In this document: positions 55,133 through 64,000 of the stretch, one piece after another | Layout of the letters: the number at the start of each line of letters is the position of its first letter | Numbering within the stretch: the first letter of the stretch is position 1 | Assembly: GCF_001050275.1 (NCBI RefSeq) | Contig: NZ_BBYA01000010.1 | Coordinates: forward strand, 1 to 64,000 | Reading direction: 5' to 3' | DNA: 64,000 nucleotides | Source of the DNA: Leptolinea tardivitalis | GTDB taxonomy: Bacteria > Chloroflexota > Anaerolineae > Anaerolineales > Anaerolineaceae | Notes under the pieces: model-generated | Databases searched by the model: none | Seen by the model: only the letters and a program-made list of their open reading frames with translations | What the model was told of the DNA's origin: nothing | Position numbers and translations under genes: made by a program

Positions 55133-56211
55133 TTAATATGGCCCGGCCGCAAATCGGCGATGATGAAAAAAAAGCTGTACTGGAAGTGATGGATTCTGGA
55201 ATTATCGCCCAGGGTCCACGAACCAAAGCGTTTGAAGAAGCATTTGCTTCTATGTGTACCACCAAACATGCCATTGCCACATCGTCTGGCACAACAGCTC
55301 TGCATATCGCCATGCTGGCGAACAAAATAGGAGCTGGCGATGAGGTTATTACATCTGCATTCACCTTCATTGCCTCTGCCAACAGCGTTATCTATGCCGG
55401 CGGTAGACCGGTTTTTGTGGATATTGACCCGAAAACGTTCAATATTGATGCCGATCTTATCGAAGCAGCCATCACACCGAAAACAAAAGCCATTCTTCCC
55501 ATCCATCTCTTTGGACTGCCCTGCGATATGGAAAAAATTATGGCTATTGCGAAAAAACACAACCTGCTGGTGATTGAAGATGCCTGCCAAAGCCATGGTG
55601 CCACATTCAAAGGAAAGAAAGTAGGCTCCTTTGGTACCGGAACATTTTCATTGTATCCCACCAAGAATATCACGTCAGGTGAAGGCGGCATGATCACCAC
55701 CAATGATGATGCCGTTGAAGAAGCCTGCCGGGTGATTCGCAATCATGGTATGCGCAAACGCTACTACCACGATGAAATCGGATATAACTTCCGCATGACC
55801 GATATGCATGCCGCCATTGGGCTTGCCCAGATTGCAAAACTGGAAATGTTCAATCAGAAACGGCAGGAAAATGCAGCTTTTTATGACAAAAATCTGAAGG
55901 GTGTGGTCACCCCGTTTGTTCCCGAAGGCTGCCAGCATGTTTATCACCAGTACACTGTTCGAGTTCCGGGCGGAAAGCGGGATGCTCTGCGTGCCTACCT
56001 GGCCGAGCATGAGATTGGTTCAGAAGTGTATTATCCGGTACCCATCCACAAACAGGGTTTTTATCAGACAGATTATGGTTACCATATTTCGCTTCCTGAA
56101 ACCGAAAAAGCTGCCAGTGAAGTATTATCGATCCCTGTTCACCCGGGCATTTCAGCAGCCGACCGCGAAAAAGTTGCTGCCACGATTAATGAATTTATGG
56201 CCAAAGGATAA
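55129..56211 (+). CDS. DegT/DnrJ/EryC1 aminotransferase (WbpE-like)
   Basis: PLP-dependent sugar aminotransferase, 360 residues. SSGTTALHIAMLANKIGAGDE, IEDACQSHGATFKGKKVGSFG and LYPTKNITSGEGGMITTND (with the Schiff-base Lys near 183) are present. It resembles WbpE, which aminates C3 of UDP-3-keto-GlcNAcA. It overlaps the acyltransferase gene by four bases and is followed by the oxidoreductase gene after three bases. Confidence 0.9.
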   Translation: MINMARPQIGDDEKKAVLEVMDSGIIAQGPRTKAFEEAFASMCTTKHAIATSSGTTALHIAMLANKIGAGDEVITSAFTFIASANSVIYAGGRPVFVDIDPKTFNIDADLIEAAITPKTKAILPIHLFGLPCDMEKIMAIAKKHNLLVIEDACQSHGATFKGKKVGSFGTGTFSLYPTKNITSGEGGMITTNDDAVEEACRVIRNHGMRKRYYHDEIGYNFRMTDMHAAIGLAQIAKLEMFNQKRQENAAFYDKNLKGVVTPFVPEGCQHVYHQYTVRVPGGKRDALRAYLAEHEIGSEVYYPVPIHKQGFYQTDYGYHISLPETEKAASEVLSIPVHPGISAADREKVAATINEFMAKG

Positions 56212-56214
56212 TCT

Positions 56215-57219
56215 GTGACGAAGACATTGAAAACCGCAGTGATTGGTGTTGGATCCATGGGGAAGAACCATGCCCGCGTCTATTCCGAATTGGCAGAATC
56301 CAATCTGGTCGGTATTTCAGATGCAAATCTTGATACGGCGCAATCCATAGCCAAAATTTTTGGGACAAATGCCTATTCCGACTATCATGAATTGCTGGAA
56401 AAGGAAAAACCTCAGGCTGTCAGTGTGGCTGTTCCAACGGCACTTCATGAACAGGTGGTTACCGATGTTCTTCATTCCGGCGCCCATGTGCTGGTTGAAA
56501 AACCCATAGCGGCTACCATCGAAGAAGGACAACGGCTGATCAAACTGGCAAAGGAATTGAACCGGAAATTAATGGTCGGGCACATCGTACGCTTCAATCC
56601 GGCCATTCAGGAATTGAAAAAACGACTGTCTGCCGGTGATCTGGGACGAATCTACCAGGTATTTTGCCGTCGGGCTGGACCATTCCCTGCCCGCATCCGT
56701 GATGTTGGCGTAGTCATTGACCTGGCTCCGCATGATGCCGATATTGTCCGTTTCCTCACCGAAATGGATCCAATCCGGTTGTATGCTGAAACAGAACAGC
56801 GTATTCATACGGATCATGAAGACCTTCTGCTGGGAATGCTGCGCTTTCCTGATGGCGTCACGGCGGCTCTGGAGATCAACTGGTTAACCCCTACGAAAAT
56901 CCGCGAGGTGCTTGTGTTGGGCGAACGCGGCCTTTTCCGTGTGGATGACCTGACCCAGGACCTGTACTTCTATGAAAATGCCCAGGCGTCCGGCCTCACA
57001 TGGGATTCACTGAAGAACTTGCGCGGTGTCAGCGAAGGCAGTATGTCACGTTTTGCCATTCAACGATTTGAACCGTTGAAAGCCGAATTGCAGGGTTTCT
57101 TGAAAGCCGTCTTGGAAGATACCCCTGTCCCGGTGTCTGGCGAAGACGGTCTGGCTGCCCTGCGAATTGCTCTGGCACTGGTTGAAGCCGGAACAAACCA
57201 TCAGGTAATAAATTTCTAA
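56215..57219 (+). CDS. Gfo/Idh/MocA oxidoreductase (WbpB-like)
   Basis: NAD-dependent oxidoreductase, 334 residues. AVIGVGSMGKNHARVYSEL near residue 8 is the dinucleotide motif, VEKPIAATIEEGQRLIKLA the Lys-Pro signature near 93, and a GFO_IDH C-terminal sheet follows. It would oxidise C3 of the UDP-uronic acid. The GTG start follows AAAGGA. Slightly longer relative to WbpB, with no insertions seen. Followed by a strong terminator. Confidence 0.88.
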   Translation: MTKTLKTAVIGVGSMGKNHARVYSELAESNLVGISDANLDTAQSIAKIFGTNAYSDYHELLEKEKPQAVSVAVPTALHEQVVTDVLHSGAHVLVEKPIAATIEEGQRLIKLAKELNRKLMVGHIVRFNPAIQELKKRLSAGDLGRIYQVFCRRAGPFPARIRDVGVVIDLAPHDADIVRFLTEMDPIRLYAETEQRIHTDHEDLLLGMLRFPDGVTAALEINWLTPTKIREVLVLGERGLFRVDDLTQDLYFYENAQASGLTWDSLKNLRGVSEGSMSRFAIQRFEPLKAELQGFLKAVLEDTPVPVSGEDGLAALRIALALVEAGTNHQVINF

Positions 57220-57228
57220 TATTTCAAT

Positions 57229-57266
57229 AGCAGGGTGTGAGATCTTATTCCCACTCACTCCCTGCT
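57229..57266 (+). terminator. Terminator after the WbpB-like gene
   Basis: AGCAGGG pairs with CCCTGCT, and an inner GTGAG/CTCAC stem adds five pairs; TTTGATTT follows. Confidence 0.75.
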
Positions 57267-57394
57267 TTGATTTAATCTGAAAGGCGAAATTTCTCTCTTA
57301 TAAAATAAATAAACAGAAAAGCAGAAGTAGCCAGTCAACCACATTTGATACAATAAGCTGGTTTCTTTTATAAAATTTTTAATTTTTTCTACAC

Positions 57395-58729
57395 ATGGAT
57401 ATCCTGATGTCGCAAAAACAACTTGAGAGCTTAATTGAAACGAAAAAAGCCAAACTGGCCATAATTGGATTAGGGTATGTTGGGCTGCCAGTTGCGGCCA
57501 TGTTTGCCGAAAAAGGTTTTGATGTCCTGGGGATGGAAATCCGCGAAGATCGCGTACATACGATCAATTCAGGAAAATCGCCTATCGAAGGTGACGAACC
57601 CGGTCTGGAAGAATTGCTGAAAAAAGTGGTGGGTGGGAAAAAACTGCATGCCACCTCAAATTATGAAGACTTGCGCAACCGGGACATTATCCTGATTGAT
57701 GTTGAAACTCCGGTAGATGAAACGCATACACCACGATATGCCGCCTTGAAATCGGCCTGCAACAGCCTTTCGACCGTACTGAAACCGGGTGCTTTGGTCA
57801 TCATAGAATCCACAATCGCTCCAGGAACCATGAAGGGAACCGTCCTGCCTTTGCTGGAAAAGAATGGCCTCAAATCAGGCCGTGATTTTCTGCTTGGAAA
57901 TTGCCCCGAGCGGGTAATGCCGGGGAAACTGCTTGCCAACCTGCGTCAGATGAGCCGCGTTTGCGGTGGCGACTCCCCGGACACATCTGCCATCATGATG
58001 GCTCTTTACCGGAATATCGTGGAAGCTGACCTGGATGCCGCCGATTGGGCTACGGCAGAACTGGTAAAAACTGTCGAAAACGCCTATCGCGATGTGCAAA
58101 TTGCCTTTGCCAATGAGGTTGCCCTGATCTGCGAACAGGCCGGGGCGGATGTCATGAAAGTAAGAGAATTGGTCAATAAAAGTCCCTTCAGGCAAATGCA
58201 CATTCCCGGTGCCGGAGTCGGAGGGCATTGTATTCCCAAAGATCCGTGGCTTCTGGCATATGGAGTGGCTGGAAGCGAGGTCCCCTTGCGTTTGATTCCG
58301 GCGGCCCGTGCGATCAATGACCAGATGCCCCATCACATGGTACGGTTGCTCGAAAAAGCTTTAGCCGGTCAGAGTAAAAAATTGAACGAATGTAAAGTAC
58401 TGGTTCTGGGCTATGCCTATCTAGAAAATTCTGATGACACCCGCAACAGCCCCTCAGCGGCCTTGATTGGCGGTCTGGATGCTCTGGGAGCAGAAGTTGT
58501 AATTCATGATCCTTATGTGAATGAATACAAGGGGGATGTATTTGAAAAAGCTGCCGGTTGCGATGCCGTGGTGGCGATGGTCAGGCATGATGAATACGTA
58601 AAAATCAATCTCGATAGATTGAAATCTACCCTAAAGACACCTGTACTGATTGATGGGCGGCGAGTATTTGATGCCAAATCTGCCCGGCAGTCCGGTTTTG
58701 ACTACTGGTCCGTTGGGCTGGGGAGATAA
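57395..58729 (+). CDS. UDP-N-acetylglucosamine 6-dehydrogenase family (WbpA/WecC-like)
   Basis: Nucleotide sugar dehydrogenase, 444 residues. LAIIGLGYVGLPVAAMFAEK near residue 20 (NAD motif), IESTIAPGTMKGTVLPLLE, the catalytic-Cys region IPGAGVGGHCIPKDPWLLAY near 270 and the C-terminal SLGYAYLENSDDTRNSPS-type segment. It makes UDP-GlcNAcA, the first step of the uronic-acid pathway whose later enzymes lie just upstream. It has its own upstream region after a terminator. ATG 57407 is an alternative start. Confidence 0.9.
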   Translation: MDILMSQKQLESLIETKKAKLAIIGLGYVGLPVAAMFAEKGFDVLGMEIREDRVHTINSGKSPIEGDEPGLEELLKKVVGGKKLHATSNYEDLRNRDIILIDVETPVDETHTPRYAALKSACNSLSTVLKPGALVIIESTIAPGTMKGTVLPLLEKNGLKSGRDFLLGNCPERVMPGKLLANLRQMSRVCGGDSPDTSAIMMALYRNIVEADLDAADWATAELVKTVENAYRDVQIAFANEVALICEQAGADVMKVRELVNKSPFRQMHIPGAGVGGHCIPKDPWLLAYGVAGSEVPLRLIPAARAINDQMPHHMVRLLEKALAGQSKKLNECKVLVLGYAYLENSDDTRNSPSAALIGGLDALGAEVVIHDPYVNEYKGDVFEKAAGCDAVVAMVRHDEYVKINLDRLKSTLKTPVLIDGRRVFDAKSARQSGFDYWSVGLGR

Positions 58730-58744
58730 TCCACTTTCTTTTTA

Positions 58745-60268
58745 ATGAAAACGGAAACCCGGAATTTAATCGCCAACTATATCGGCCGCGGTTGGGTAAT
58801 GGCCATCAACCTGATTGCCACCCCGTTGCTTATCAAAATACTGGGCATTGAATCGTATGGATTGATCGGCTTCTACACAACTCTATATGGCCTGATTAAC
58901 CTGCTTGATTTCGGTATCAGTCCAACCATTAACCGTGAACTGGCACGATATTCAGTAGATCAAACCCAGGAAAATCGGGGGCGTGATCTTGTCCGCACGC
59001 TGGAAATAGGGTACTGGATAATTGGTATTCTTTTGGGTGTGCTCGTTTTTTTCGGGGCACCAATCATTGCCGAAAAATGGCTTCAATCAAAAAATCTATC
59101 CATTGATACCCTGATCCACTCCATCCGGTTGATGGGTTTTCTCATAGTACTGGAATGGCCGATTACTTTTTATCAGGGATGCCTTTTGGGGCTTCAACGC
59201 CATATCCGTTTAAATCTCATCAACATTGTTAACAGCCTGCTGAAATTTGGCGGCGCATTATTGATTTTGACGTATGTCTCCCCAACCATCGATACTTTTT
59301 TTTCATGGCAGCTGGGAGTATCCACACTGCAAATCACCTTGCTGGTAATATCCGTCTGGTTATATTTGCCAGCTAAGCAAGGAAATCCAGTTTTTGATTT
59401 AAAGTTGTTGGAAAATATCTGGAAATTTGCCCTCAGTCTGAATATCATCAGTTTTCTGGGTCTTGTTATCAGTCAAATTGACCAGATTTTCGTCAGCCAC
59501 AATTACAACCTGGAAATTTTCGGATTCTACAATATTGCATTAATGATTAATTCAGGGCTTTCCATTGTTGTCAGCCCAATTAACCTGACATATTTCCCGC
59601 GGTTTTCCGCGTTGGTTGCTCAAAAAGACAAGGACACGTTTAATAGAACATACCATCAGGCCTGCCAGCTGGTCTCAGCAGCCGTGTTACCCATTGCCAC
59701 GGTGGGAATTCTTTTTTCTCGACCGATCATATTAGTCTGGACAGGGGATCCACAGGTTGCTGATCATGCTTCCACCATAACATCAATTGTATTGGCTGGA
59801 ACGTTACTCAATGCGCTGATTGGTATACCGTATCAGGCACAGGTAGCACACGGGTGGACCCGGTTGGCTCTATGGAGTAATGTAATTTGTATTCCCTTAG
59901 TTTTATTACTAGTCTTCCTGTTTAATTCCATTTTTGGAGTTACCGGAGTTGCTGCCGTCAGGGTTGTTTATGGGGTAATAGGATTATGCATTGTCATCTT
60001 CATCATGTATAGGTACATTCTGATCGGGGAATTGAAACCCTGGATACTCAATGACATACTTCCATCACTTCTGGTATGTGCCTCATTTAGCTTAATAAAA
60101 ATAGCAGGCGACATATTCTTTCCTGAAATTATCAATACAGTGCCCGCTTTTCTATTTTTCTCATTGGCCATTCAACTTGTTGTGATCTTTTCAGTACGGT
60201 ATACAAGAGAAAAATCTCTATTCTTTATACAGAACATCAGGAACAAGTATGCAAAAACAATCGGTTAA
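58745..60268 (+). CDS. Wzx-type polysaccharide flippase
   Basis: Integral membrane protein of the MATE/MOP superfamily, 507 residues with about 12-14 spans. LIKILGIESYGLIGFYTTLYG near residue 27 and FGISPTINREL near 58 are typical of O-antigen flippases. It would flip lipid-linked repeat units across the membrane. Start is 15 bases after the dehydrogenase stop; the GT2 gene overlaps its end by 20 bases. Confidence 0.88.
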   Translation: MKTETRNLIANYIGRGWVMAINLIATPLLIKILGIESYGLIGFYTTLYGLINLLDFGISPTINRELARYSVDQTQENRGRDLVRTLEIGYWIIGILLGVLVFFGAPIIAEKWLQSKNLSIDTLIHSIRLMGFLIVLEWPITFYQGCLLGLQRHIRLNLINIVNSLLKFGGALLILTYVSPTIDTFFSWQLGVSTLQITLLVISVWLYLPAKQGNPVFDLKLLENIWKFALSLNIISFLGLVISQIDQIFVSHNYNLEIFGFYNIALMINSGLSIVVSPINLTYFPRFSALVAQKDKDTFNRTYHQACQLVSAAVLPIATVGILFSRPIILVWTGDPQVADHASTITSIVLAGTLLNALIGIPYQAQVAHGWTRLALWSNVICIPLVLLLVFLFNSIFGVTGVAAVRVVYGVIGLCIVIFIMYRYILIGELKPWILNDILPSLLVCASFSLIKIAGDIFFPEIINTVPAFLFFSLAIQLVVIFSVRYTREKSLFFIQNIRNKYAKTIG

Positions 60269-61187
60269 GAATAGAGAGACGATTCAACCAATGTTATCCA
60301 TCACTCTCCCGGTTTACAATGGGGAAGAGTATATTCAAATATTTTTGGATTCCATTCTTTCCCAAACATTCAAAGACTTCGAATTGATCATTTCAGATAA
60401 TGCATCCACAGATAGAACGAAAGAAATCATTGAGAAATATGCCAAAAATGATTCACGCATTCAAATCTATTACCAGGAAAAAACTTCCACAGCAAGAGAT
60501 AATTGCCAATTTCTTCTTGAAAAAGCTAAGGGGAAATATTTCATGTGGACAGCCTGTGATGACAGCTATTCTCCATTTTTTGTTGAAACCATCCTTTCCG
60601 GAATGGAGAAGGATCCTTCAATCATCTTAGGGTTTGCACCTTATCAAAATATTGACGAAAATAGATCATCATTAGGAAAACCAGTATTTGTCGATAATTC
60701 TGCAAAAACACATCTTCTCAGACTTTTAAAATTTTTTTGGACATATAATGACTGTATTATTTATGGGATCTATCGCTTCGATGCCATTAAGGGTACTGTA
60801 TTACCAGATTGGTGGTCAATTAATCGGAAATCTCCTTACGATATTGCTTATGGTTATTTACCGTATGTATTGGCTAAAGGTGGCTACGGTTTATATGGCA
60901 CAGAACCACTTTTTTATAAACTAATCAAGACCACTCAACACTACCAACCATTTCACAAACGCAGAAGAATATTTGCCTTCTTATTCACCAATTTATTAAG
61001 AAGAATAAACCTGAGTTGGGTTGAATTTGTTAATATTGCCAAAGGCTCATCGTTGATTATCGCCATAGTGTTCAGCCCTGTGATTATTTTGCGCAATGCA
61101 TTTGAGTACCTTCGCATGATCCGCAATATCGCGCGAAAACAAATTAAGATAGCGGTCGATTCTCTTTCAACTATCCATTCCAACTAG
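60249..61187 (+). CDS. Family 2 glycosyltransferase
   Basis: GT-A fold glycosyltransferase, 312 residues. LSITLPVYNGEEYIQIFLDS near 15, FELIISDNASTDRTKEII near 41 and the DxD-like ACDDSY near 98 are family motifs. C-terminal hydrophobic stretches may anchor it at the membrane. AGGA precedes the ATG. An alternative ATG at 60291 would remove 14 residues. It adds one sugar of the repeat unit; which cannot be told. Confidence 0.88.
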   Translation: MQKQSVKNRETIQPMLSITLPVYNGEEYIQIFLDSILSQTFKDFELIISDNASTDRTKEIIEKYAKNDSRIQIYYQEKTSTARDNCQFLLEKAKGKYFMWTACDDSYSPFFVETILSGMEKDPSIILGFAPYQNIDENRSSLGKPVFVDNSAKTHLLRLLKFFWTYNDCIIYGIYRFDAIKGTVLPDWWSINRKSPYDIAYGYLPYVLAKGGYGLYGTEPLFYKLIKTTQHYQPFHKRRRIFAFLFTNLLRRINLSWVEFVNIAKGSSLIIAIVFSPVIILRNAFEYLRMIRNIARKQIKIAVDSLSTIHSN

Positions 61188-61322
61188 TTTTCTGGTTTTC
61201 CTTTAGAAGACTTAGTTTATGTGTATTCAATTCAGGAAATCGCTTAAGAATAGAATTTTCTTTTTTCCAAAATTTGGACCTATGTACATCAAATCCATCA
61301 CCAGACATACTTCAGGAACTCT

Positions 61323-63311
61323 ATGTGCGGCATATTTGGAATAATACAGGATCAGCTTGATCCAGAATTGGTCGTAAAGGCAACTCGCACCATCAGGCAT
61401 CGCGGGCCGAATGATGAAGGTTATCTGCTGGTTTCACGAGATCAAACAGAGGTAATCGCCTGTATTGGTGATGATTCTCAAGCCGAATTGAGATTGCCCC
61501 ATATTCAATCCTTCTCATCAAAAAGATACCACATGGCCTTTGGGTTCAGACGTTTATCTATTCTGGACCTTTCCATCAATGGACATCAACCCATGTGTGA
61601 TAAGAATGAGAACATCTGGGTGATATTGAATGGCGAAGTGTATAACTTCGTCGAAATCCGCCAGGAATTAATCAAAGCAGGATATGAATTCAATTCGGGC
61701 AGTGATACTGAAGTTATCTTAAACTCGTATCTCGAATGGGGAACAGATTGTTTCGTTAAATTCACTGGTATGTTCGCCATTGCCATTTTTGACCGGCGCA
61801 AGCATTCCCTGATTCTTGCCAGAGATCCATTTGGGATAAAACCGCTCTACTATTCTGTAACAGCAGATAAATTTGCATTTGCATCAGAAATTAAATCCCT
61901 GGTACAAATTCCCTGGGTTCCTAGAGAAGCCAATTATTCCTTTGTAGGGAAATATCTTTCATTTGGTATATCGGATATCGCCCCCGAAACAGCCTTCAAT
62001 GGCATTGATGCCCTCAAACCGGGTTGCTTTTTGGTTGTTGACCTCGAAAATGTGACCAATAAACAGGAGACCGTTTATTGGGAAATAACTCGTGATCCTG
62101 AAGCGGCAAAATTGGATTACGAATCAGCCACGCACAGATTCAGGGAATTATTTGAAGAATCCGTTCGCATCCACATGCGAAGTGATGTCCCTGTTGGTGT
62201 CTCTCTCTCCGGAGGGTTGGATTCATCTTCCATTCTGGAGACCATTCATCATGCCACAGATCATACACTGGGATTACATGCTTTCAGCTTCATCGCAGAT
62301 AACCCGGAATTATGTGAAGAAAAATGGGTGGATATGGTTTGCCATGACACAGGAACCATTTCTCACAAGACTCACATTACGGGTGACGATTTCTCAGAGT
62401 TGATGGATAGGATGATTTATTCTTTGGATGAACCATTCGGCGGTTCCAGTATGTTTGCCCAGAATCAGGTTTTTCAATTGGCCAGGCAAAATAATGTGAC
62501 CGTGCTATTAGATGGTCAGGGCAGCGATGAATTACTGGGCGGCTACAGAGATCACATGGGTGACAGGTTGGCTTCCGTCATGTTGTCAGGAAATCCGATT
62601 GAAACCATTTCCATGTTATCGAAGATGAGAGCAAAAGGGTTTTCGCAATTATCAAAGTATTTTGCCTGGGCTATTGACAGGGCGCTACCCGAATCAGTCC
62701 GGCCTTCAACCTGGATGTACAACATAAAATCCATGTATCCAGCAGTGTCAGACTCGTGGAATTCCCGGTTATCTGGCCGCGTTCCACATGGATTTTTCCG
62801 CAACAAGGTGCAACAATACTCAAGCCGTGAAATATTGAATGAGCAGTTGAAATATGAGACTTTTCAGGCCGGGTTACCCGCCCTTCTTCGTTATGAAGAT
62901 AGAAATTCCATGGCGTATTCTATTGAAAGCCGTGTACCATTCCTGACGACGAGTCTCGCCCAATTTTGTCTATCTTTACCCGAATCCTATAAGATTTCAA
63001 CCGATTGTGTTTCCAAACGAATTCTGCGTGATGCCATGAGTGACCGGTTGCCGCCTCCAATCAAAAACCGCAAGGATAAAATCGGATTTGCCCCACCGGA
63101 AAAAGAGTGGATGTTCCAAAATTCAGAAAAGGTTAAATCGATATTTAAATCAGGCGTAGGAGATACAGTACCATTTTTCGATCGTGCAAAAGCTCTTTCC
63201 TGGTTTGACAATCATCTTCAAACTGGCAAATACGACCGTCGAATATGGTATACGATTAATCTGCTTCTCTGGACAGAAAAGTTCAATATCCACTACCCTG
63301 AAATTGTCTGA
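61323..63311 (+). CDS. Asparagine synthase (glutamine-hydrolysing) family protein
   Basis: AsnB-type amidotransferase, 662 residues. Cys2 of MCGIFG is the glutaminase nucleophile; FRRLSILDLSINGHQPM follows; the synthetase domain has the PP-loop SLSGGLDSSSILE near 296. Members in polysaccharide loci, such as WbpS, amidate uronic acids. Located after the WbpA/B/E/D set, it may make an amide of the diacetamido-uronic acid. AGGAA precedes the start; 135 bases of gap before. Confidence 0.9.
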   Translation: MCGIFGIIQDQLDPELVVKATRTIRHRGPNDEGYLLVSRDQTEVIACIGDDSQAELRLPHIQSFSSKRYHMAFGFRRLSILDLSINGHQPMCDKNENIWVILNGEVYNFVEIRQELIKAGYEFNSGSDTEVILNSYLEWGTDCFVKFTGMFAIAIFDRRKHSLILARDPFGIKPLYYSVTADKFAFASEIKSLVQIPWVPREANYSFVGKYLSFGISDIAPETAFNGIDALKPGCFLVVDLENVTNKQETVYWEITRDPEAAKLDYESATHRFRELFEESVRIHMRSDVPVGVSLSGGLDSSSILETIHHATDHTLGLHAFSFIADNPELCEEKWVDMVCHDTGTISHKTHITGDDFSELMDRMIYSLDEPFGGSSMFAQNQVFQLARQNNVTVLLDGQGSDELLGGYRDHMGDRLASVMLSGNPIETISMLSKMRAKGFSQLSKYFAWAIDRALPESVRPSTWMYNIKSMYPAVSDSWNSRLSGRVPHGFFRNKVQQYSSREILNEQLKYETFQAGLPALLRYEDRNSMAYSIESRVPFLTTSLAQFCLSLPESYKISTDCVSKRILRDAMSDRLPPPIKNRKDKIGFAPPEKEWMFQNSEKVKSIFKSGVGDTVPFFDRAKALSWFDNHLQTGKYDRRIWYTINLLLWTEKFNIHYPEIV

Positions 63312-63354
63312 AAGAAGATACCGGATAGTAGAAAGATAAACCCAGACATTCAAG

Positions 63355-64000
63355 ATGCGAAAAACCATTTGGATCATCAGCCTGCTGGCTATTTTGATAT
63401 TTTGCGCCTATATCCCATTGAACAATAAAGGCGCTGCCACAGCCCATGAGCTTTCCAGAAACTCTGTGGATGAGAGCTTTCAATACCCGTTTCTGATTCA
63501 CATGATCACACCTGGAAAAACAGCAGCAGAAACCCACTGGCGGCTGATTTCTTATGGACACTATATATACGGATATCCGTTTTATGTGGCTTCTGCCCTG
63601 GCAGCCGCTCCTGTGCAAATCATGTACGGAGAAGAGACAGAAAACCAGGTTCAGTTGATTGTATTGTTGGAACGACAGCTCGTGAGTGTATTGCCTATGC
63701 TTTTAGCTATTGGCATATTCACCTATCTGGCAACGCGGTTCAAATCCACCCTGATATCTATATTCGTCTTCTTATTTCTCTGTACAATACCTGGCATTGT
63801 TCGTCAAAACATCTGGTGGTGGCATCCAGACGCACTCACCATCCTGTGTGTCGCCTTAACTTTCTTTTTCCTGGATCGCGATTCTTTGCGGTTTAGCCGC
63901 AATTTCTATATTGCAGCTCTCTTTTGTGGTCTGGCAACCGGACTAAAGACCATTGGCGGTTTCTTTGCACCTGTAATTGCCTACCTGTTAATTAGAGCAT
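63355..64000 (+). CDS. GT39-like membrane protein, truncated by the window edge
   Basis: An open frame from ATG 63355 runs to the end of the window (215 codons). The N-terminus is a membrane span (IWIISLLAILIFCAYIPL), followed by a periplasmic loop and several spans with HWRLISYGHYIYGYPFYVAS and WWWHPDALTI. The pattern is like ArnT/PMT-type glycosyltransferases, which take sugars from a lipid carrier. The missing C-terminus leaves this tentative. Confidence 0.6.
   Translation, partial: MRKTIWIISLLAILIFCAYIPLNNKGAATAHELSRNSVDESFQYPFLIHMITPGKTAAETHWRLISYGHYIYGYPFYVASALAAAPVQIMYGEETENQVQLIVLLERQLVSVLPMLLAIGIFTYLATRFKSTLISIFVFLFLCTIPGIVRQNIWWWHPDALTILCVALTFFFLDRDSLRFSRNFYIAALFCGLATGLKTIGGFFAPVIAYLLIRA

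Overview
The window looks like a chromosomal segment of a Chloroflexota bacterium, most likely an Anaerolineae-type organism of about 50% GC. This is inferred from gene content: a TIGR03663/Agl23-like membrane protein fused to an NHL propeller, membrane Ser/Thr kinases, a DDN-type (F420-family) protein, a tryptophanase-family lyase, RNHCP and DUF47/PiT genes, and a RpoB with an unusual insertion. No 16S gene is present, so the assignment is tentative.

Layout. 1-8400 (minus): a rearranged str/rpo cluster, rpoB-rpsL-rpsG-fusA-tuf, without rpoC between rpoB and rpsL; a strong promoter overlaps the rpoB stop and drives rpsL onward. 8.7-13.3 kb (minus): an RNHCP zinc protein, a PiT phosphate transporter with its DUF47 partner, and a tryptophanase-like lyase. 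The RNHCP and lyase genes each follow a leader with an intrinsic terminator. 13.3-33 kb: mixed housekeeping and accessory genes: cytidylate kinase-like protein, GH13_18 sugar phosphorylase, WYL regulator with an alpha/beta hydrolase, DDN-like protein, pentapeptide protein, two tandem membrane Ser/Thr kinases, HAD phosphatases, aminotransferase, LysR/AhpD-like pair, RsgA, a RAYT transposase flanked by REP-like palindromes, and a two-gene GNAT operon behind a leader peptide and terminator. 33-44.5 kb: rsmG, a clpC-def-recF operon, a double GNAT protein, the Agl23/NHL giant, a YitT protein, tRNA-Gly(TCC) and a YigZ protein.

44.5-64 kb: a surface-polysaccharide locus. Its first part makes a CDP-linked 6-deoxy sugar (RfbF, CDP-glucose 4,6-dehydratase, 3,5-epimerase, divergent C-methyltransferase). 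It continues into a tightly overlapping, AT-richer run (WbqC, methyltransferase, epimerase, ATP-grasp, phosphoesterase, CmcI-like, perosamine-synthase-like aminotransferase) that may build an acylated amino sugar. A second block carries a WbpA/B/E/D-like set for a 2,3-diacetamido-uronic acid, then a Wzx flippase, a GT2 glycosyltransferase, an AsnB-type amidotransferase and a truncated GT39-like membrane protein at the right edge.

Regulatory signals stand out. Several genes have a TATAAT-like -10 box 6-9 nt before the start codon, consistent with leaderless mRNAs. Three genes or operons (RNHCP, lyase, GNAT pair) are preceded by attenuator-like leaders. All product names come from reading motifs and overall similarity by eye; no database search was run.
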